Counted from the stretch's first letter, positions 54,715 to 64,000 are shown. The stretch: 64,000 bases of DNA from Glycocaulis sp. (GCA_022565665.1 JAIUMI010000010.1:1-64000), one strand, 5' to 3'. Made by a program: numbers and translations. The notes: generated from the sequence alone by a model not told the origin.

Positions 54715-55457
54715 GCGATCCGATAGCCGAGGCGATTGCCCGCCTGCGCGCCCGCCAGGGCCCGCAAGACGGCGATGGCGTGTCCGGCCCGCACGAGATC
54801 GCCGAGCCGTCAGAACGCGCCCTGCGTATGGCCGAAGCGCTGCTGTTTGCCGCCTCTGAACCGCTGGATGCCGAGACGCTGGCCGCGCGCCTTCCGGCCG
54901 GCACCGATATTCCCGCCACCGTCGCCGCCCTGCAAAAGCGCTATGAGAATGCAGGGGTCCGTGTCAGCGAGGTAGGCGGGCGCTGGCGGTTTGAAACCGC
55001 GCCTGATCTTGCCCATCTGCTCGCGGAAGTGCGCGAGGAACCGAAAAAGCTCTCCCAGGCCGCGCTGGAGACGCTCTCCATCATCGCCTATCACCAGCCG
55101 GTCACGCGCGCCGAGATCGAGGAGATACGCGGCGTGGCCGTTTCCAAGGGCACGATCGACCTGTTGTTCGAGCTGAAATGGATACGCCTGCGCGGCCGCC
55201 GCCGCAGCCCCGGCCGGCCTGTCACTTTCGGTACGACGGACGCGTTCCTTGAGTATTTCGGCCTTGCTGCGATCACCGACCTGCCGGGGCTGGGCGATCT
55301 CAAGGCAGCCGGGCTGCTATCATCGCGCCTGCCGGCCAATTTCGACATTCCAGACCCGGCCCGCCTTGCCGACAATGAAGACCCGCTGGACGATGGCGAG
55401 GAGGCCCGCTTCCACCTCGACTTCCTTGAAGGGGCCGAGGACGGGCGGGAGGAATAG
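54711..55457 (+). CDS. scpB: Segregation and condensation protein ScpB
   Basis: 248 residues with two winged-helix domains (about 38-200). ALRMAEALLFAASEPLDAE, QAALETLSIIAYHQPVTRAE and IEEIRGVAVSKGTIDLLFEL are family blocks, and FGTTDAFLEYFGLAAITDLP closes the core. A short acidic tail follows. Partner of ScpA, overlapping its end by 4 bases. The scpB end is 8 bases from the convergent regulator. Confidence 0.93.
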   Translation: MSDPIAEAIARLRARQGPQDGDGVSGPHEIAEPSERALRMAEALLFAASEPLDAETLAARLPAGTDIPATVAALQKRYENAGVRVSEVGGRWRFETAPDLAHLLAEVREEPKKLSQAALETLSIIAYHQPVTRAEIEEIRGVAVSKGTIDLLFELKWIRLRGRRRSPGRPVTFGTTDAFLEYFGLAAITDLPGLGDLKAAGLLSSRLPANFDIPDPARLADNEDPLDDGEEARFHLDFLEGAEDGREE

Positions 55458-55465
55458 GGCGCGCC

Positions 55466-56869
55466 TCACCCGAAGCTGAACGGGCTGGCACCGCGCACAT
55501 GGGTGTCAAAGCGCAAGGAGCGCTGCAATGGCGGGAAGGCGCGTTCGGCGCAGTCAGCCCGCTCGCACAGACGGCAGGACAGGCCGATTCCCGAAGGGGT
55601 ATCCTGCGGCGCGGCGTAGCCCAACCGGTGGGCCTCCTTCATCTCGCAGCCCAGCGCCACAACCGATAGGCTAGCCGTACCGCCGGGCAGGATGCGCTCC
55701 ACCGCGCGCGCGATGGAGAGATATTGCGACCCGTCGGTCAGTTCGACCGCCTGCACATGCACCCGCTCGGGCATGCGCAGCGCATCATGCAGCCGCCAGC
55801 GCACGCAGCTCCCCCCTGACCGGGCAAACGGGATCACCCCGCCGCCAAACCGCTTGGTGATATTACCGGCTGCATCGGTCTTCATCATGAAGAAGGGTAC
55901 GCCGCGGCGCGCCGGACGGTTCAGCGTGGTGAAGCGATGGCAGACCTGTTCAAAGCTCGCCCCGAAGCGCCGGGCCAGAAGATCAATGTCATAGCGGCTG
56001 GCTTCTGCCGCCTCGAAAACCCGGTCATAGGGCATGAGCAGGGCCGCCGCCGTGTAGCTCGCCAGGCTCGCCCGGTAGAGCCGGGCCGCCGCCGGATCGG
56101 GGAAGGCGGCACGCGCGACCTGCGCATCCAGCGCCTCGGCGCAATCGAGCAGCACGACAGCCGTCGCGGTGTGGAAGAGGCGGGCAGGCGCGGAGAGGCG
56201 CTCGGCCAGCAGGAGCTTGCGGGCGTGGAAATCGAACCGGCGCTGCGCCCCGCCCATCACTTCGTCATCATAGGTGCGTATCGCCGCGCCGTGCTGGCTG
56301 CGCAGCCAGAGGGCAAGACCGGCCTCGGCCCCTTCCTCGTCCAGCCTGGCGGACGCACGCAAGCGGCTGGCTGCCTCCTCCAGCGCGGGGAAATGGTTCT
56401 GCGCATTGTCCAGCGCATCGCGCACCGCCTCCAGCGCGGAATAGACCTGCCCGCCTGCCCCGTCACCCAGCCGTGCGGCTAGATCAGCCGTGGCGGCCTG
56501 CGTCTCCCGGTAAGCCAGATATAGCCGGGCAAAGCCCTCAGCCGCGCGCGGGTGGGCATCAGCCAGCTCGCGTATGTCGCGCGCATCCAGCTCCGCGCCC
56601 TTCAGCACCGGGTCGGAGAGCGCCTCTGTCAGATCGGTGACAAGCTGGCGGTCGGCTTCACTGGCAAAGGCGCGCACGTCGATGTCGTATTGCTCGGCCA
56701 GCGCCAGCAGGACGCGCGCGGTGAGCGGGCGCTGATTGCGCTCCAGCAGCGTCAGGTAGCTGGCGGAAATGCCAAGGCTGGCCGCAAACTCGCCCTGCGA
56801 CTGCCCCAGCTCCCGGCGCAGACGGCGCAGGCGCGCGCCCGCAAACAGCTTGCCCTGCGTCTCTTCCAT
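55466..56869 (-). CDS. XRE-type regulator of acetate/short-chain acyl metabolism (ScfR/RamB-like)
   Basis: 467 residues. N-terminal HTH_XRE at about 10-65 (RLRRLRRELGQSQGEFAASL, ISASYLTLLERNQRPLTARV). The central part includes an IrrE-like metallopeptidase-type region without an obvious HExxH, and the C-terminal DUF2083-type domain carries paired cysteines (LSCRLCERADCAERAFPP). Such proteins control glyoxylate and propionate genes (RamB, PrpR-like, ScfR). It is divergent from aceA with a two-copy inverted motif between them, which strongly suggests it controls aceA and itself. Confidence 0.85.
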   Translation of the reverse strand: MEETQGKLFAGARLRRLRRELGQSQGEFAASLGISASYLTLLERNQRPLTARVLLALAEQYDIDVRAFASEADRQLVTDLTEALSDPVLKGAELDARDIRELADAHPRAAEGFARLYLAYRETQAATADLAARLGDGAGGQVYSALEAVRDALDNAQNHFPALEEAASRLRASARLDEEGAEAGLALWLRSQHGAAIRTYDDEVMGGAQRRFDFHARKLLLAERLSAPARLFHTATAVVLLDCAEALDAQVARAAFPDPAAARLYRASLASYTAAALLMPYDRVFEAAEASRYDIDLLARRFGASFEQVCHRFTTLNRPARRGVPFFMMKTDAAGNITKRFGGGVIPFARSGGSCVRWRLHDALRMPERVHVQAVELTDGSQYLSIARAVERILPGGTASLSVVALGCEMKEAHRLGYAAPQDTPSGIGLSCRLCERADCAERAFPPLQRSLRFDTHVRGASPFSFG

Positions 56870-56891
56870 GGCGGCGTCTCCGGTACAATTT

Positions 56892-56937
56892 GTATGAAAT
56901 TTACATAATCACAGACTTAGGTATACAGATTTCATAC
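56892..56937. promoter_or_regulatory. Inverted pair of 15-base motifs between regulator and aceA
   Basis: GTATGAAAT (56892-56900) and ATTTCATAC (56929-56937) are exact inverted repeats 28 bases apart. Extended to 15 bases (56892-56906 and 56923-56937) the copies agree at 12 positions when one is inverted. Likely operator for the adjacent XRE regulator. Confidence 0.6.
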
Positions 56938-56994
56938 AGCCCTGCCTCATTTCACAGCTGAAAACTCTCCCCCGTTCCCACATGCATTGTAAAA

Positions 56995-57018
56995 CCCTCA
57001 CAAGTTTCTTGATGAGGG
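56995..57018 (+). promoter_or_regulatory. Hairpin overlapping the aceA ribosome site
   Basis: CCCTCA (56995-57000) can pair with TGAGGG (57013-57018), whose end overlaps the GGGAGG ribosome site before the ATG at 57028. Six base pairs with a 12-base loop; it may damp translation, but this is only a fold suggestion. Confidence 0.3.
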
Positions 57019-57027
57019 AGGTCAGCC

Positions 57028-58323
57028 ATGACCACATTCTACGATCTCGTTCCCGCCGCTGCTCCTGGCCGCTTTGACGGCATTGAGCGCAATTACACCG
57101 CCGAAGAGGTGATCAAGCTGCGCGGCTCCGTGCAGGTCAGCCATACGCTCGCCGAGCGCGGTGCGGCCCGCCTGTGGCAGCTCCTCAAGACCGAGCCCTA
57201 CATCAATGCGCTGGGCGCTCTTTCGGGCAATCAGGCCATGCAGATGGTGCGCGCAGGGCTGAAAGCCATCTACCTCTCCGGCTGGCAGGTGGCGGCGGAC
57301 GCCAACACCGCAGGGGCGATGTATCCCGACCAGTCGCTCTACCCGGCCAATTCCGCGCCGGAGCTGGCCCGCAAGATCAACCGCACGCTCCAGCGCGCTG
57401 ACCAGATCGAAGTTGCCGAGACCGGCAAGGCGAGCCGCGACTGGTTTGCCCCCATTGTGGCCGATGCCGAGGCCGGCTTTGGCGGCACGCTGAACTGCTT
57501 TGAGATCATGAAGGCCTTCATCGAGGCGGGTGCGGCAGGCGTCCACTTCGAGGATCAGGTGGCAGCCGAGAAGAAGTGCGGGCATCTGGGCGGCAAGGTG
57601 CTGATCCCGACGAGCCAGCACGAGCGCAACCTGAATGCCGCGCGCCTCGCGGCTGATATTATGGGGGTGCCGACCATCACGGTCGCGCGTACCGATGCAG
57701 AGAGCGCGACCCTCATCAACTCCGATATTGATGAACGCGATCACGAGTTCATCGATTTCGATGCGGGCCGCACGGCGGAAGGCTTCTTCCGGCTGAAAAA
57801 GGGCGTCGGCGTCGAGCACTGCATCAAGCGCGGCCTTGCTTACGCGAAGGTGGCTGACCTCCTCTGGTGGGAGACCTCCAAGCCCAATCTGGAGGAGGCA
57901 AAGCGCTTTGCCGAAGCCATCCAGAAAGCCTATCCTGGCAAGATGATGGCCTATAACTGCTCGCCTTCCTTCAACTGGGAAAAGAACCTCGACAAGGCCA
58001 CCATCGAGACCTACCAGCGCGAGCTGGGCGCTATGGGCTACAAGTTCCAGTTCGTGACGCTCGCCGGCTTCCACCAGCTCAATTTCGGCATGTTCGAGCT
58101 CGCCCGCGGCTATCGCGATCGCGGCATGGGCGCGTATTCGGAGCTGCAACAGGCCGAGTTCGCCGCCGAGAAGGATGGCTACACCGCCACGCGCCACCAG
58201 CGCGAGGTTGGCACCGGCTATTTCGATCTCGTCAACCTCACCCTGTCGGGCGGGGAAGCCACCACCACGGCCATGGGCGAGAGCACCGAAACCGACCAGT
58301 TCAAGGCAACGGCGGCGGAGTAG
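57028..58323 (+). CDS. aceA: Isocitrate lyase
   Basis: 431 residues, the glyoxylate-shunt enzyme splitting isocitrate into glyoxylate and succinate. The catalytic KKCGH has Cys184; [20 protein letters not shown] and GVHFEDQ hold the metal site; YNCSPSFNW is the second substrate loop. GGGAGG precedes the ATG. It faces its presumed regulator and is followed by an RraA-fold gene and aceB. Confidence 0.97.
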   Translation: MTTFYDLVPAAAPGRFDGIERNYTAEEVIKLRGSVQVSHTLAERGAARLWQLLKTEPYINALGALSGNQAMQMVRAGLKAIYLSGWQVAADANTAGAMYPDQSLYPANSAPELARKINRTLQRADQIEVAETGKASRDWFAPIVADAEAGFGGTLNCFEIMKAFIEAGAAGVHFEDQVAAEKKCGHLGGKVLIPTSQHERNLNAARLAADIMGVPTITVARTDAESATLINSDIDERDHEFIDFDAGRTAEGFFRLKKGVGVEHCIKRGLAYAKVADLLWWETSKPNLEEAKRFAEAIQKAYPGKMMAYNCSPSFNWEKNLDKATIETYQRELGAMGYKFQFVTLAGFHQLNFGMFELARGYRDRGMGAYSELQQAEFAAEKDGYTATRHQREVGTGYFDLVNLTLSGGEATTTAMGESTETDQFKATAAE

Positions 58324-58392
58324 CGAAAAGCTGTCATGGCCCGGCCGAGCGCGAGCGAGGTCCGGGCCACCCATGCCTGAGAGGTAAAATTT

Positions 58393-58460
58393 CGGGCCGC
58401 AAGGGCGACCGCCCGCCCGCGATTTTTCGCGGAACATCGCAATGCGGATGCGTTGCGGAG
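58393..58460 (+). repeat. Structured intergenic repeat, partial copy R2 (right end)
   Basis: It has only the right part of the family: CCCGCGA/TCGCGG hairpin, GGAACATCGCAATGCGGATG and GCGTTGCGG. The terminal stem has one G-U pair compared with R1/R3. REP-like ATGGGTCCCC..GGATGAC (58471-58506) follows it. Confidence 0.7.
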
Positions 58461-58525
58461 CTAAAGAGGAATGGGTCCCCCGGACCGCTACGCGGCCGGA
58501 GGATGACACTGAGGTAAGAGCTCAC

Positions 58526-59002
58526 ATGCCCCACACCGCAGACCTCTGCGACACTTATCCTGACCAGGTGCAGGTGATGGCCCCGCTTTTCACCCATTTT
58601 GGCGGGCGGCAGGTGTTCTCTGGCGCCGCCGAAACGATCCTCGCCTATGAGGACAATTCGCGGGTGCGTGAGGTTCTGGCCGAGCCCGGTGAGGGCCGGG
58701 TGCTGGTCATTGATGGCGGGGCGAGCCTTGCCCGCTCGATGGTCGGGGGAGACCTCGCGAAGCTGGCGGCGGGGAATGGCTGGGCGGGGATTATTGTCCA
58801 CGGCGCGGTGCGCGACGTACACGAGCTGGAGGCCGAACCGCTTGGCGTGCTGGCGCTGGGGCTCATCCCGCGCAAGACCGACAAGCGCGGGCTTGGCACG
58901 CGCGGCGTCACCTTGCGCTTTGCGGGCGTCACCATTGCGCGCGGCACATGGGTCCATGCCGACCGGGACGGGGTTGTGGTATCGGCAGGGGAGTTGGTGT
59001 GA
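58526..59002 (+). CDS. RraA-fold protein, likely HMG/CHA-type aldolase or oxaloacetate decarboxylase
   Basis: 158 residues, similar throughout to E. coli RraA (RNase E inhibitor): ADLCDTYPDQVQVMAPLFTH, RVLVIDGGASLARSMVGGD, GWAGIIVHGAVRDVHELEAE. Unlike E. coli RraA, which has R-Q, it keeps the aldolase-type pattern G-x20-R-D-x2-E (Gly75, Arg96, Asp97, Glu100) known from 4-hydroxy-4-methyl-2-oxoglutarate aldolases, which also decarboxylate oxaloacetate. Its position between isocitrate lyase and malate synthase favours a role in C4/C3 acid metabolism, but RNase E regulation cannot be excluded. Start set at the ATG at 58526. Confidence 0.75.
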   Translation: MPHTADLCDTYPDQVQVMAPLFTHFGGRQVFSGAAETILAYEDNSRVREVLAEPGEGRVLVIDGGASLARSMVGGDLAKLAAGNGWAGIIVHGAVRDVHELEAEPLGVLALGLIPRKTDKRGLGTRGVTLRFAGVTIARGTWVHADRDGVVVSAGELV

Positions 59003-59037
59003 ATGCCCGGGCACGGGGACTACCACGCTCAGGCTTC

Positions 59038-59118
59038 CCGGGCCGCATAGCGGCCCGCAAGCGCGACCGCGCGCCCGAGCTAATGCGAGGAGCGAAGCCC
59101 GGATGGGCTGAGCATCAC
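59038..59118 (-). repeat. Structured intergenic repeat, degenerate copy R5
   Basis: Read on the minus strand, the left-end block (GTGATGCTC.., then GGAGCG-like GCTCCTCGC.. sequence) is recognisable with several changes; a GGGCCGC/GCGGCCC hairpin lies next to it. Only one end is kept. It and R2 flank the RraA-fold gene. Confidence 0.55.
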
Positions 59119-59172
59119 TAAAAGACTGGATCCCGGCTTGCGCCGGGAAAACGAGTAAAAAAGGAAATGCAC

Positions 59173-60780
<1,608 letters not shown>

Positions 60781-60793
60781 TGTCTGCCCCGCT

Positions 60794-61054
60794 CGTCATC
60801 CTCGGGCCGCGTAGCGGTCCCGGGGACCCATCTATTGGTGATGCTCCGCACATCCGTGCGTCGCTCCTCGCTAAAGCTGCGGACGCGCGGTCGCGCTTGC
60901 GGCGCTATCGCGCCGCGGAGCCAGTTCGCCCCCGTCAGGGGGCACCAGGCCGAACGGCCGCCCGCGACTTTTCGCGGAACATCGCAACGCGGATGCGTTG
61001 CGGAAACCAACGAGGAATGGGTTCCCCGGATGGCTATCGCCACCGGGGAATGAC
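60794..61054 (+). repeat. Structured intergenic repeat, full copy R3 with REP-like flanks
   Basis: The core unit is 60839-61005. The left hairpin CGCAC-ATCC-GTGCG is at 60847-60860, the right 8-bp stem with GGAT loop at 60983-61002, and CCGCGA-CTTT-TCGCGG just before it. Outside, CGTCATCC..GGACCCAT (60794-60831) and ATGGGT..GAATGACG (61017-61054) form inverted REP-like arms, so the whole 60794-61054 block resembles a non-autonomous inverted-repeat element. It fills the gene-free gap after aceB (60781-61130). Confidence 0.78.
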
Positions 61055-61130
61055 GCTGGAAGACGCCCGAACAGGCACCCCGCCGATTTCCCCCTAAACT
61101 CTTGTCCCGCTTCGCGCTAAGCTTGCCGGC

Positions 61131-61478
61131 ATGAACCGGCTTGAACCCCTGATTCGATACCGCGCCTGGCTGATTTCGGCCGGGGTCTTCATCCTGTTTG
61201 CCATCTGGGCGGCGCATCTCTCGCCCTGGAGCGCAGGCGCGCTGGAAGCCCGGCTGGAAGCGCGGGCGCAAGCCGCGCTGGAGCGCGTGGGTGAGGCCGG
61301 ATGGGCGGAAATTTCCATGTCGGGACAGCGCCTTGTGCTGAGCGGCGAACCGCCCTCGGATGCTGCGCGGGAGCGCGCCTTGCGCGCAGTGCGTCAGGCC
61401 GACTGGGCTGGCGGGATGGTAGCCGGCGGGATCACGCGCGTCGTTGATGCGACGCCAGGCGAAAATGGAGACGAATAG
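61131..61478 (+). CDS. Membrane-anchored BON-like protein
   Basis: 115 residues. One membrane helix (about 11-32: AWLISAGVFILFAIWAAHLS). Residues about 45-105 resemble a BON-type or OmpA-linked domain (WAEISMSGQRLVLSGEPPSD, RALRAVRQADW), with the Gly in LSGEPPS typical. The OmpA domain that often follows such a module is absent, so it may be a shortened form. It ends 3 bases before the next gene, indicating one transcript. Function unknown. Confidence 0.62.
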   Translation: MNRLEPLIRYRAWLISAGVFILFAIWAAHLSPWSAGALEARLEARAQAALERVGEAGWAEISMSGQRLVLSGEPPSDAARERALRAVRQADWAGGMVAGGITRVVDATPGENGDE

Positions 61479-61481
61479 ATC

Positions 61482-61973
61482 ATGATGTGGCTGGTCTGGC
61501 AGATGTGGGTGCTGCTCCTGCTCGCGGCGATTGTCGGCGGGATCGCCGGATGGGTGCTGCGCGCGCATGAGGTGAAAATGCCGCTACGACTGCCCGGACG
61601 GGCGGCGCCGTCTCCGGCCTCCGACCCTATCCCCGGCCGCCCGGCGCGTGACACTTCTGCCACACTGGAAAAGCAGGGTGAAAAACCTGTTTCCGGGGGG
61701 GCAAAACCCCCTGTTCCGGAGGGCAAGACAGCCGCGCCAGCGCCGTCAAAACCTGTCGCTTCCAAAGCCGCCACTGCCGATGACTTATCCCGCATAAAAG
61801 GGCTGGGTCCGAAGGCCGTGGAGGCGTTGAAGGCCGAAGGCGTCACGCAGTTTGCGCAGATCGCGGCCTGGAAAAAGGACGATATCAACCGCTTTGACGC
61901 GGCGCTCAATGCGCGTGGCCGCATCGCCCGTGAAGACTGGGTGGGGCAGGCAAAAAAGCTGGCGGCTGAGTAG
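61482..61973 (+). CDS. Membrane-anchored helix-hairpin-helix protein
   Basis: 163 residues. One N-terminal membrane helix (about 2-27: WQMWVLLLLAAIVGGIAGWV), a Pro/Ala/Lys-rich linker, and a C-terminal HhH domain (about 100-160: DLSRIKGLGPKAVEALKAEG) like those in flap-endonuclease-like predicted 5' nucleases. No nuclease residues are evident, so the HhH probably binds nucleic acid or protein. Cotranscribed with the BON-like gene. Confidence 0.68.
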   Translation: MMWLVWQMWVLLLLAAIVGGIAGWVLRAHEVKMPLRLPGRAAPSPASDPIPGRPARDTSATLEKQGEKPVSGGAKPPVPEGKTAAPAPSKPVASKAATADDLSRIKGLGPKAVEALKAEGVTQFAQIAAWKKDDINRFDAALNARGRIAREDWVGQAKKLAAE

Positions 61974-61992
61974 GTTGGCGGATCTGCGCCGC

Positions 61993-62970
61993 CTAGTCGT
62001 GGGCGCGTGAACTCCAGGCTTTGAGCGCCCGCTCTGCCGCCTCACTGGCCGGAAGGCGGCCTTCGGCGACATCTTTTTCAAGGCCCGGCAGCACGGCGCG
62101 CACGCGCGGATCGGCGCGAAACTTGTCCAGCACATCGGCCTCGATCATGGCGTTGAGCCAGCGCACCTGCTGGTCGCGCCGGCGTTCGCTGAGCGCGTCC
62201 GCGTCTGAAAGCGCCTTGCGATGGGCGAGTACGGTTTCCCAAAGCTTTTCAATGCCTTCTCCGGTGAGCGCCGAGCCGGTCAGCACGATGGGCGACCAGT
62301 GCGGCGAGGCGGGCGCGAGCAGGTGCAGGGCGGTCTGCAGGTCGCGCGCGGCCTTCTGCGCGCGCTTAAGATTCTCCCCGTCCGCCTTGTTTACAAACAG
62401 GATTTCGGCGTGCTCCAACAGGCCCTTCTTGATGCCCTGCAGCTCGTCTCCGGCACCGGGCAGCATGAGTGCGACAAAGCAGTCACACATATGGGCAATT
62501 TCGGTCTCTGACTGGCCAACCCCGACTGTCTCAATGATTACAACATCATAGCCCGCCGCCTCGCAGAGAAGCAGGCTTTCGCGCGTCTTCTTCGTCACCC
62601 CGCCGAGCGTCCCCGCCGAGGGGGAGGGGCGGATGAAGGCGTGGGGGTCGGTTGTCAGCCGCCCCATGCGGGTTTTATCCCCCAGTATTGAACCCTTCGT
62701 GCGGGTGGAGGAGGGATCGACCGCCAGCACCGCCACGCGCTTGCCCTGGCCGGTGAGATAGGTGCCGATCGCCTCGATAAGCGTTGATTTTCCGGCCCCT
62801 GGCACGCCCGTCAGCCCGATGCGGATCGCGCCGCCGGTCTTTTCCATGACTTGGGTGATGAGCGCGCGGGCGGCCTCGCGGTGGTCGGTGCGGGTGGATT
62901 CCACAAGGGTTATCCCCCGCGCCAGCGCGGCCCTGCCCCCCGCCATCAATCGTGTCGCCAGCTCATTCAT
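61993..62970 (-). CDS. meaB: Methylmalonyl-CoA mutase-associated GTPase MeaB
   Basis: 325 residues, the G3E-type GTPase that protects and reactivates methylmalonyl-CoA mutase. Walker A is [10 protein letters not shown], switch regions are seen in [13 protein letters not shown], and the base-specific motif is NKADGEN. The C-terminal dimer arm ([18 protein letters not shown]) is present. No mutase genes are in the window. Confidence 0.92.
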   Translation of the reverse strand: MNELATRLMAGGRAALARGITLVESTRTDHREAARALITQVMEKTGGAIRIGLTGVPGAGKSTLIEAIGTYLTGQGKRVAVLAVDPSSTRTKGSILGDKTRMGRLTTDPHAFIRPSPSAGTLGGVTKKTRESLLLCEAAGYDVVIIETVGVGQSETEIAHMCDCFVALMLPGAGDELQGIKKGLLEHAEILFVNKADGENLKRAQKAARDLQTALHLLAPASPHWSPIVLTGSALTGEGIEKLWETVLAHRKALSDADALSERRRDQQVRWLNAMIEADVLDKFRADPRVRAVLPGLEKDVAEGRLPASEAAERALKAWSSRAHD

Positions 62971-63057
62971 GGCCTGAGGCTTAAGCGATTTCTGCCCGCA
63001 GGCAAGGCGCGGTGCTAGACTAGGCGGCAGGCCAATGATTCAGGGCAGGGAGACACC

Positions 63058-63414
63058 ATGCACAAGGACGTTCAAGCGCTTGTAGATTATGCGCTTTCCC
63101 TTCCCGGCGCGACCGAGCACCACCCCTGGGGCGATATCGCCATCAAGGTCAAGGGCAAGAGCTTCGCCTTCCTTTCCGGCGGGCGGTCCGGCACGGGCTG
63201 CGCCATCACGGCAAAGCTACCCGAGTCCGGACAAGCCGTTCTCTCCGTTCACGAATTTGCCTCGCCCGCGGGCTATAACCTGGGCAAGTCGGGCTGGGTG
63301 TTTGCCGAGTTTCCCGAAGGCGAGGACGCCCCGGTGGAGCTTCTGAAGGGGTGGATAGATGAAAGCTATCGCGCCATCGCGCCGAAGCCCAAGCGCGTGA
63401 AGAAGGCGGGCTAG
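63058..63414 (+). CDS. MmcQ/YjbR-family protein
   Basis: 118 residues, small CyaY-like fold family. ALSLPGATEHHPWGDIAIKV opens it, GYNLGKSGWVFAEFPEG and LKGWIDESYRAIAPKPKRV close it, as in YjbR proteins. Often annotated as DNA-binding on structural grounds, but the function is not proven. CAGGGAG precedes the ATG. Divergent from meaB. Confidence 0.83.
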   Translation: MHKDVQALVDYALSLPGATEHHPWGDIAIKVKGKSFAFLSGGRSGTGCAITAKLPESGQAVLSVHEFASPAGYNLGKSGWVFAEFPEGEDAPVELLKGWIDESYRAIAPKPKRVKKAG

Positions 63415-63495
63415 GCACCTGTCAGGCTTTGTCAGTTGGCATTGCGCCGGGCGCGGCGCAGCCTGTTGCGAGCCCCAAGTGACAGGAGGATAGCC

Positions 63496-63810
63496 ATGCT
63501 TGCCCTGATCCTTGCCAGCCTTGTGGCGGCGCAGGACACCCCGATGGATGAGGTTGATCTCAACATCTATTGCAATGCCCAGGCAGGGGTCATCATGCAG
63601 TATGATGATCCGGATTTCTTTGCCGAGGATTTGATGATCAGCACCGGCGAATGGATTGAAAACGCTATTGAATCCGGCGCGACGACCCGCGATCATGTCT
63701 ATGACAGGCAAGCGGCTCTGTTTGAGGATAACCAGCCATTGATACTGGCCGGCGACGTGGCTGCGCTGGAAGCGCGCTTCGCGCCCTGCCGGGAGGCGTT
63801 CGGGGGGTAG
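63496..63810 (+). CDS. Small secreted protein, unknown function
   Basis: 104 residues from the ATG at 63496, which has AGGAGG about 7 bases upstream. A short signal peptide (MLALILASLVAA) precedes an acidic mature part with two cysteines (IYCNAQAG, APCREAFGG) that could pair. A longer frame from 63436 lacks a ribosome site. No family recognised. Confidence 0.62.
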   Translation: MLALILASLVAAQDTPMDEVDLNIYCNAQAGVIMQYDDPDFFAEDLMISTGEWIENAIESGATTRDHVYDRQAALFEDNQPLILAGDVAALEARFAPCREAFGG

Positions 63811-63821
63811 GGGCTGCTTTT

Positions 63822-63963
63822 TTCCGCAACGCATCCGCGTTGCGATGTTCCGCGAAAAGTCGCGGGCGCGCGTTCGCGCTTTTCGGGCCGCTTTGCGGCC
63901 CGCAAGGCCGACCGGCCGCCGGGCACTTTTGCCCGCAGCGACGCACGGATGTGCGGAGCATCA
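63822..63963 (-). repeat. Structured intergenic repeat, copy R4 (different core)
   Basis: On the minus strand its first about 27 bases and last about 45 bases match R3, but the middle is different, with its own GGGCCGC/GCGGCCC and GCGGGCA/TGCCCG hairpins. The right stem (63825-63844) and left stem CGCAC/GTGCG (63942-63955) keep the ATCC/GGAT loops. It is bordered by short T and A runs. Confidence 0.78.
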
Positions 63964-63976
63964 CAAAAAAATCAAC

Positions 63977-64000
63977 AAAAAACCCCGCTGTCGCCAGCGG
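63977..64000 (-). terminator. Intrinsic terminator of a gene beyond the window (minus strand)
   Basis: CCGCTG (63985-63990), four-base loop and CAGCGG (63995-64000); on the minus strand the stem continues with CCCC-GGGG-adjacent bases and six U's from 63982 to 63977. It would end a minus-strand transcript coming from outside the window. Confidence 0.65.

Overview
The window is 64 kb of GC-rich bacterial chromosome with almost no spare DNA. Gene content points to an alphaproteobacterium, most likely Hyphomonadaceae/Maricaulaceae (Maricaulis, Oceanicaulis or Glycocaulis-like). The grounds are a GTTC-N7-GTTC SOS box in front of an imuA-imuB-dnaE2 cassette, a CC0125/CC1285-type lipoprotein, a DnaG with a degenerate zinc site, the dgt / SPOR / nagZ / scpA / scpB run, and an ScfR-like regulator facing isocitrate lyase. 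The genus is inferred from gene content only. I see no rRNA, tRNA, prophage, transposase or CRISPR array.

Layout. 0.1-1.8 kb: TadE- and TadG-like pilus genes on the minus strand. 2.3-4.4 kb: acyltransferase with an SGNH domain. 4.4-9.9 kb: SOS mutasome operon dnaE2, imuB, imuA (minus strand). 9.9-10.3 kb: repeat-rich intergenic DNA. 10.3-17.2 kb: threonine aldolase, S9 peptidase, GGDEF protein, purE-purK, a TonB-like anchored protein and a small membrane protein. 17.4-23.5 kb: aspartate aminotransferase, Dps, phosphotransferase/amidohydrolase pair, HPPD and MarR. 23.5-27.6 kb: CPA2 antiporter, lipoprotein and small membrane genes. 27.8-31.7 kb: overlapping trxB-ABC ATPase-permease operon followed by lysR. 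31.8-42.5 kb (all minus strand): DUF442-like protein, ELM1-like, greA, carB, peptide-binding lipoprotein, S8 peptidase, carA. 42.6-48.3 kb: yqeY, VOC protein, dnaG, rpoD, rpsD. 48.4-50.7 kb: xth, small membrane protein, nitroreductase, erpA. 50.8-55.5 kb: dgt, SPOR protein, nagZ, scpA, scpB. 55.5-60.8 kb: glyoxylate shunt block, with regulator, aceA, an RraA-fold gene and aceB. 61.1-63.8 kb: two small membrane genes, meaB, a YjbR-family gene and a secreted small protein.

Themes. Most genes are housekeeping: purine and pyrimidine entry steps, replication and transcription initiation, chromosome segregation, and cell-wall recycling. Inducible functions are SOS mutagenesis, the glyoxylate shunt, peroxide/iron protection (Dps) and tyrosine catabolism (HPPD). 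Several candidate regulatory sites can be read directly from sequence.

I find no convincing new multi-gene system. The most unusual signal is a family of structured intergenic repeats (full-length or internally altered copies at 10.07, 60.84 and 63.82 kb, partial copies at 58.4 and 59.04 kb). Their end hairpins are conserved and carry mutually complementary ATCC/GGAT loops, while the cores vary and one copy has a nested insertion.
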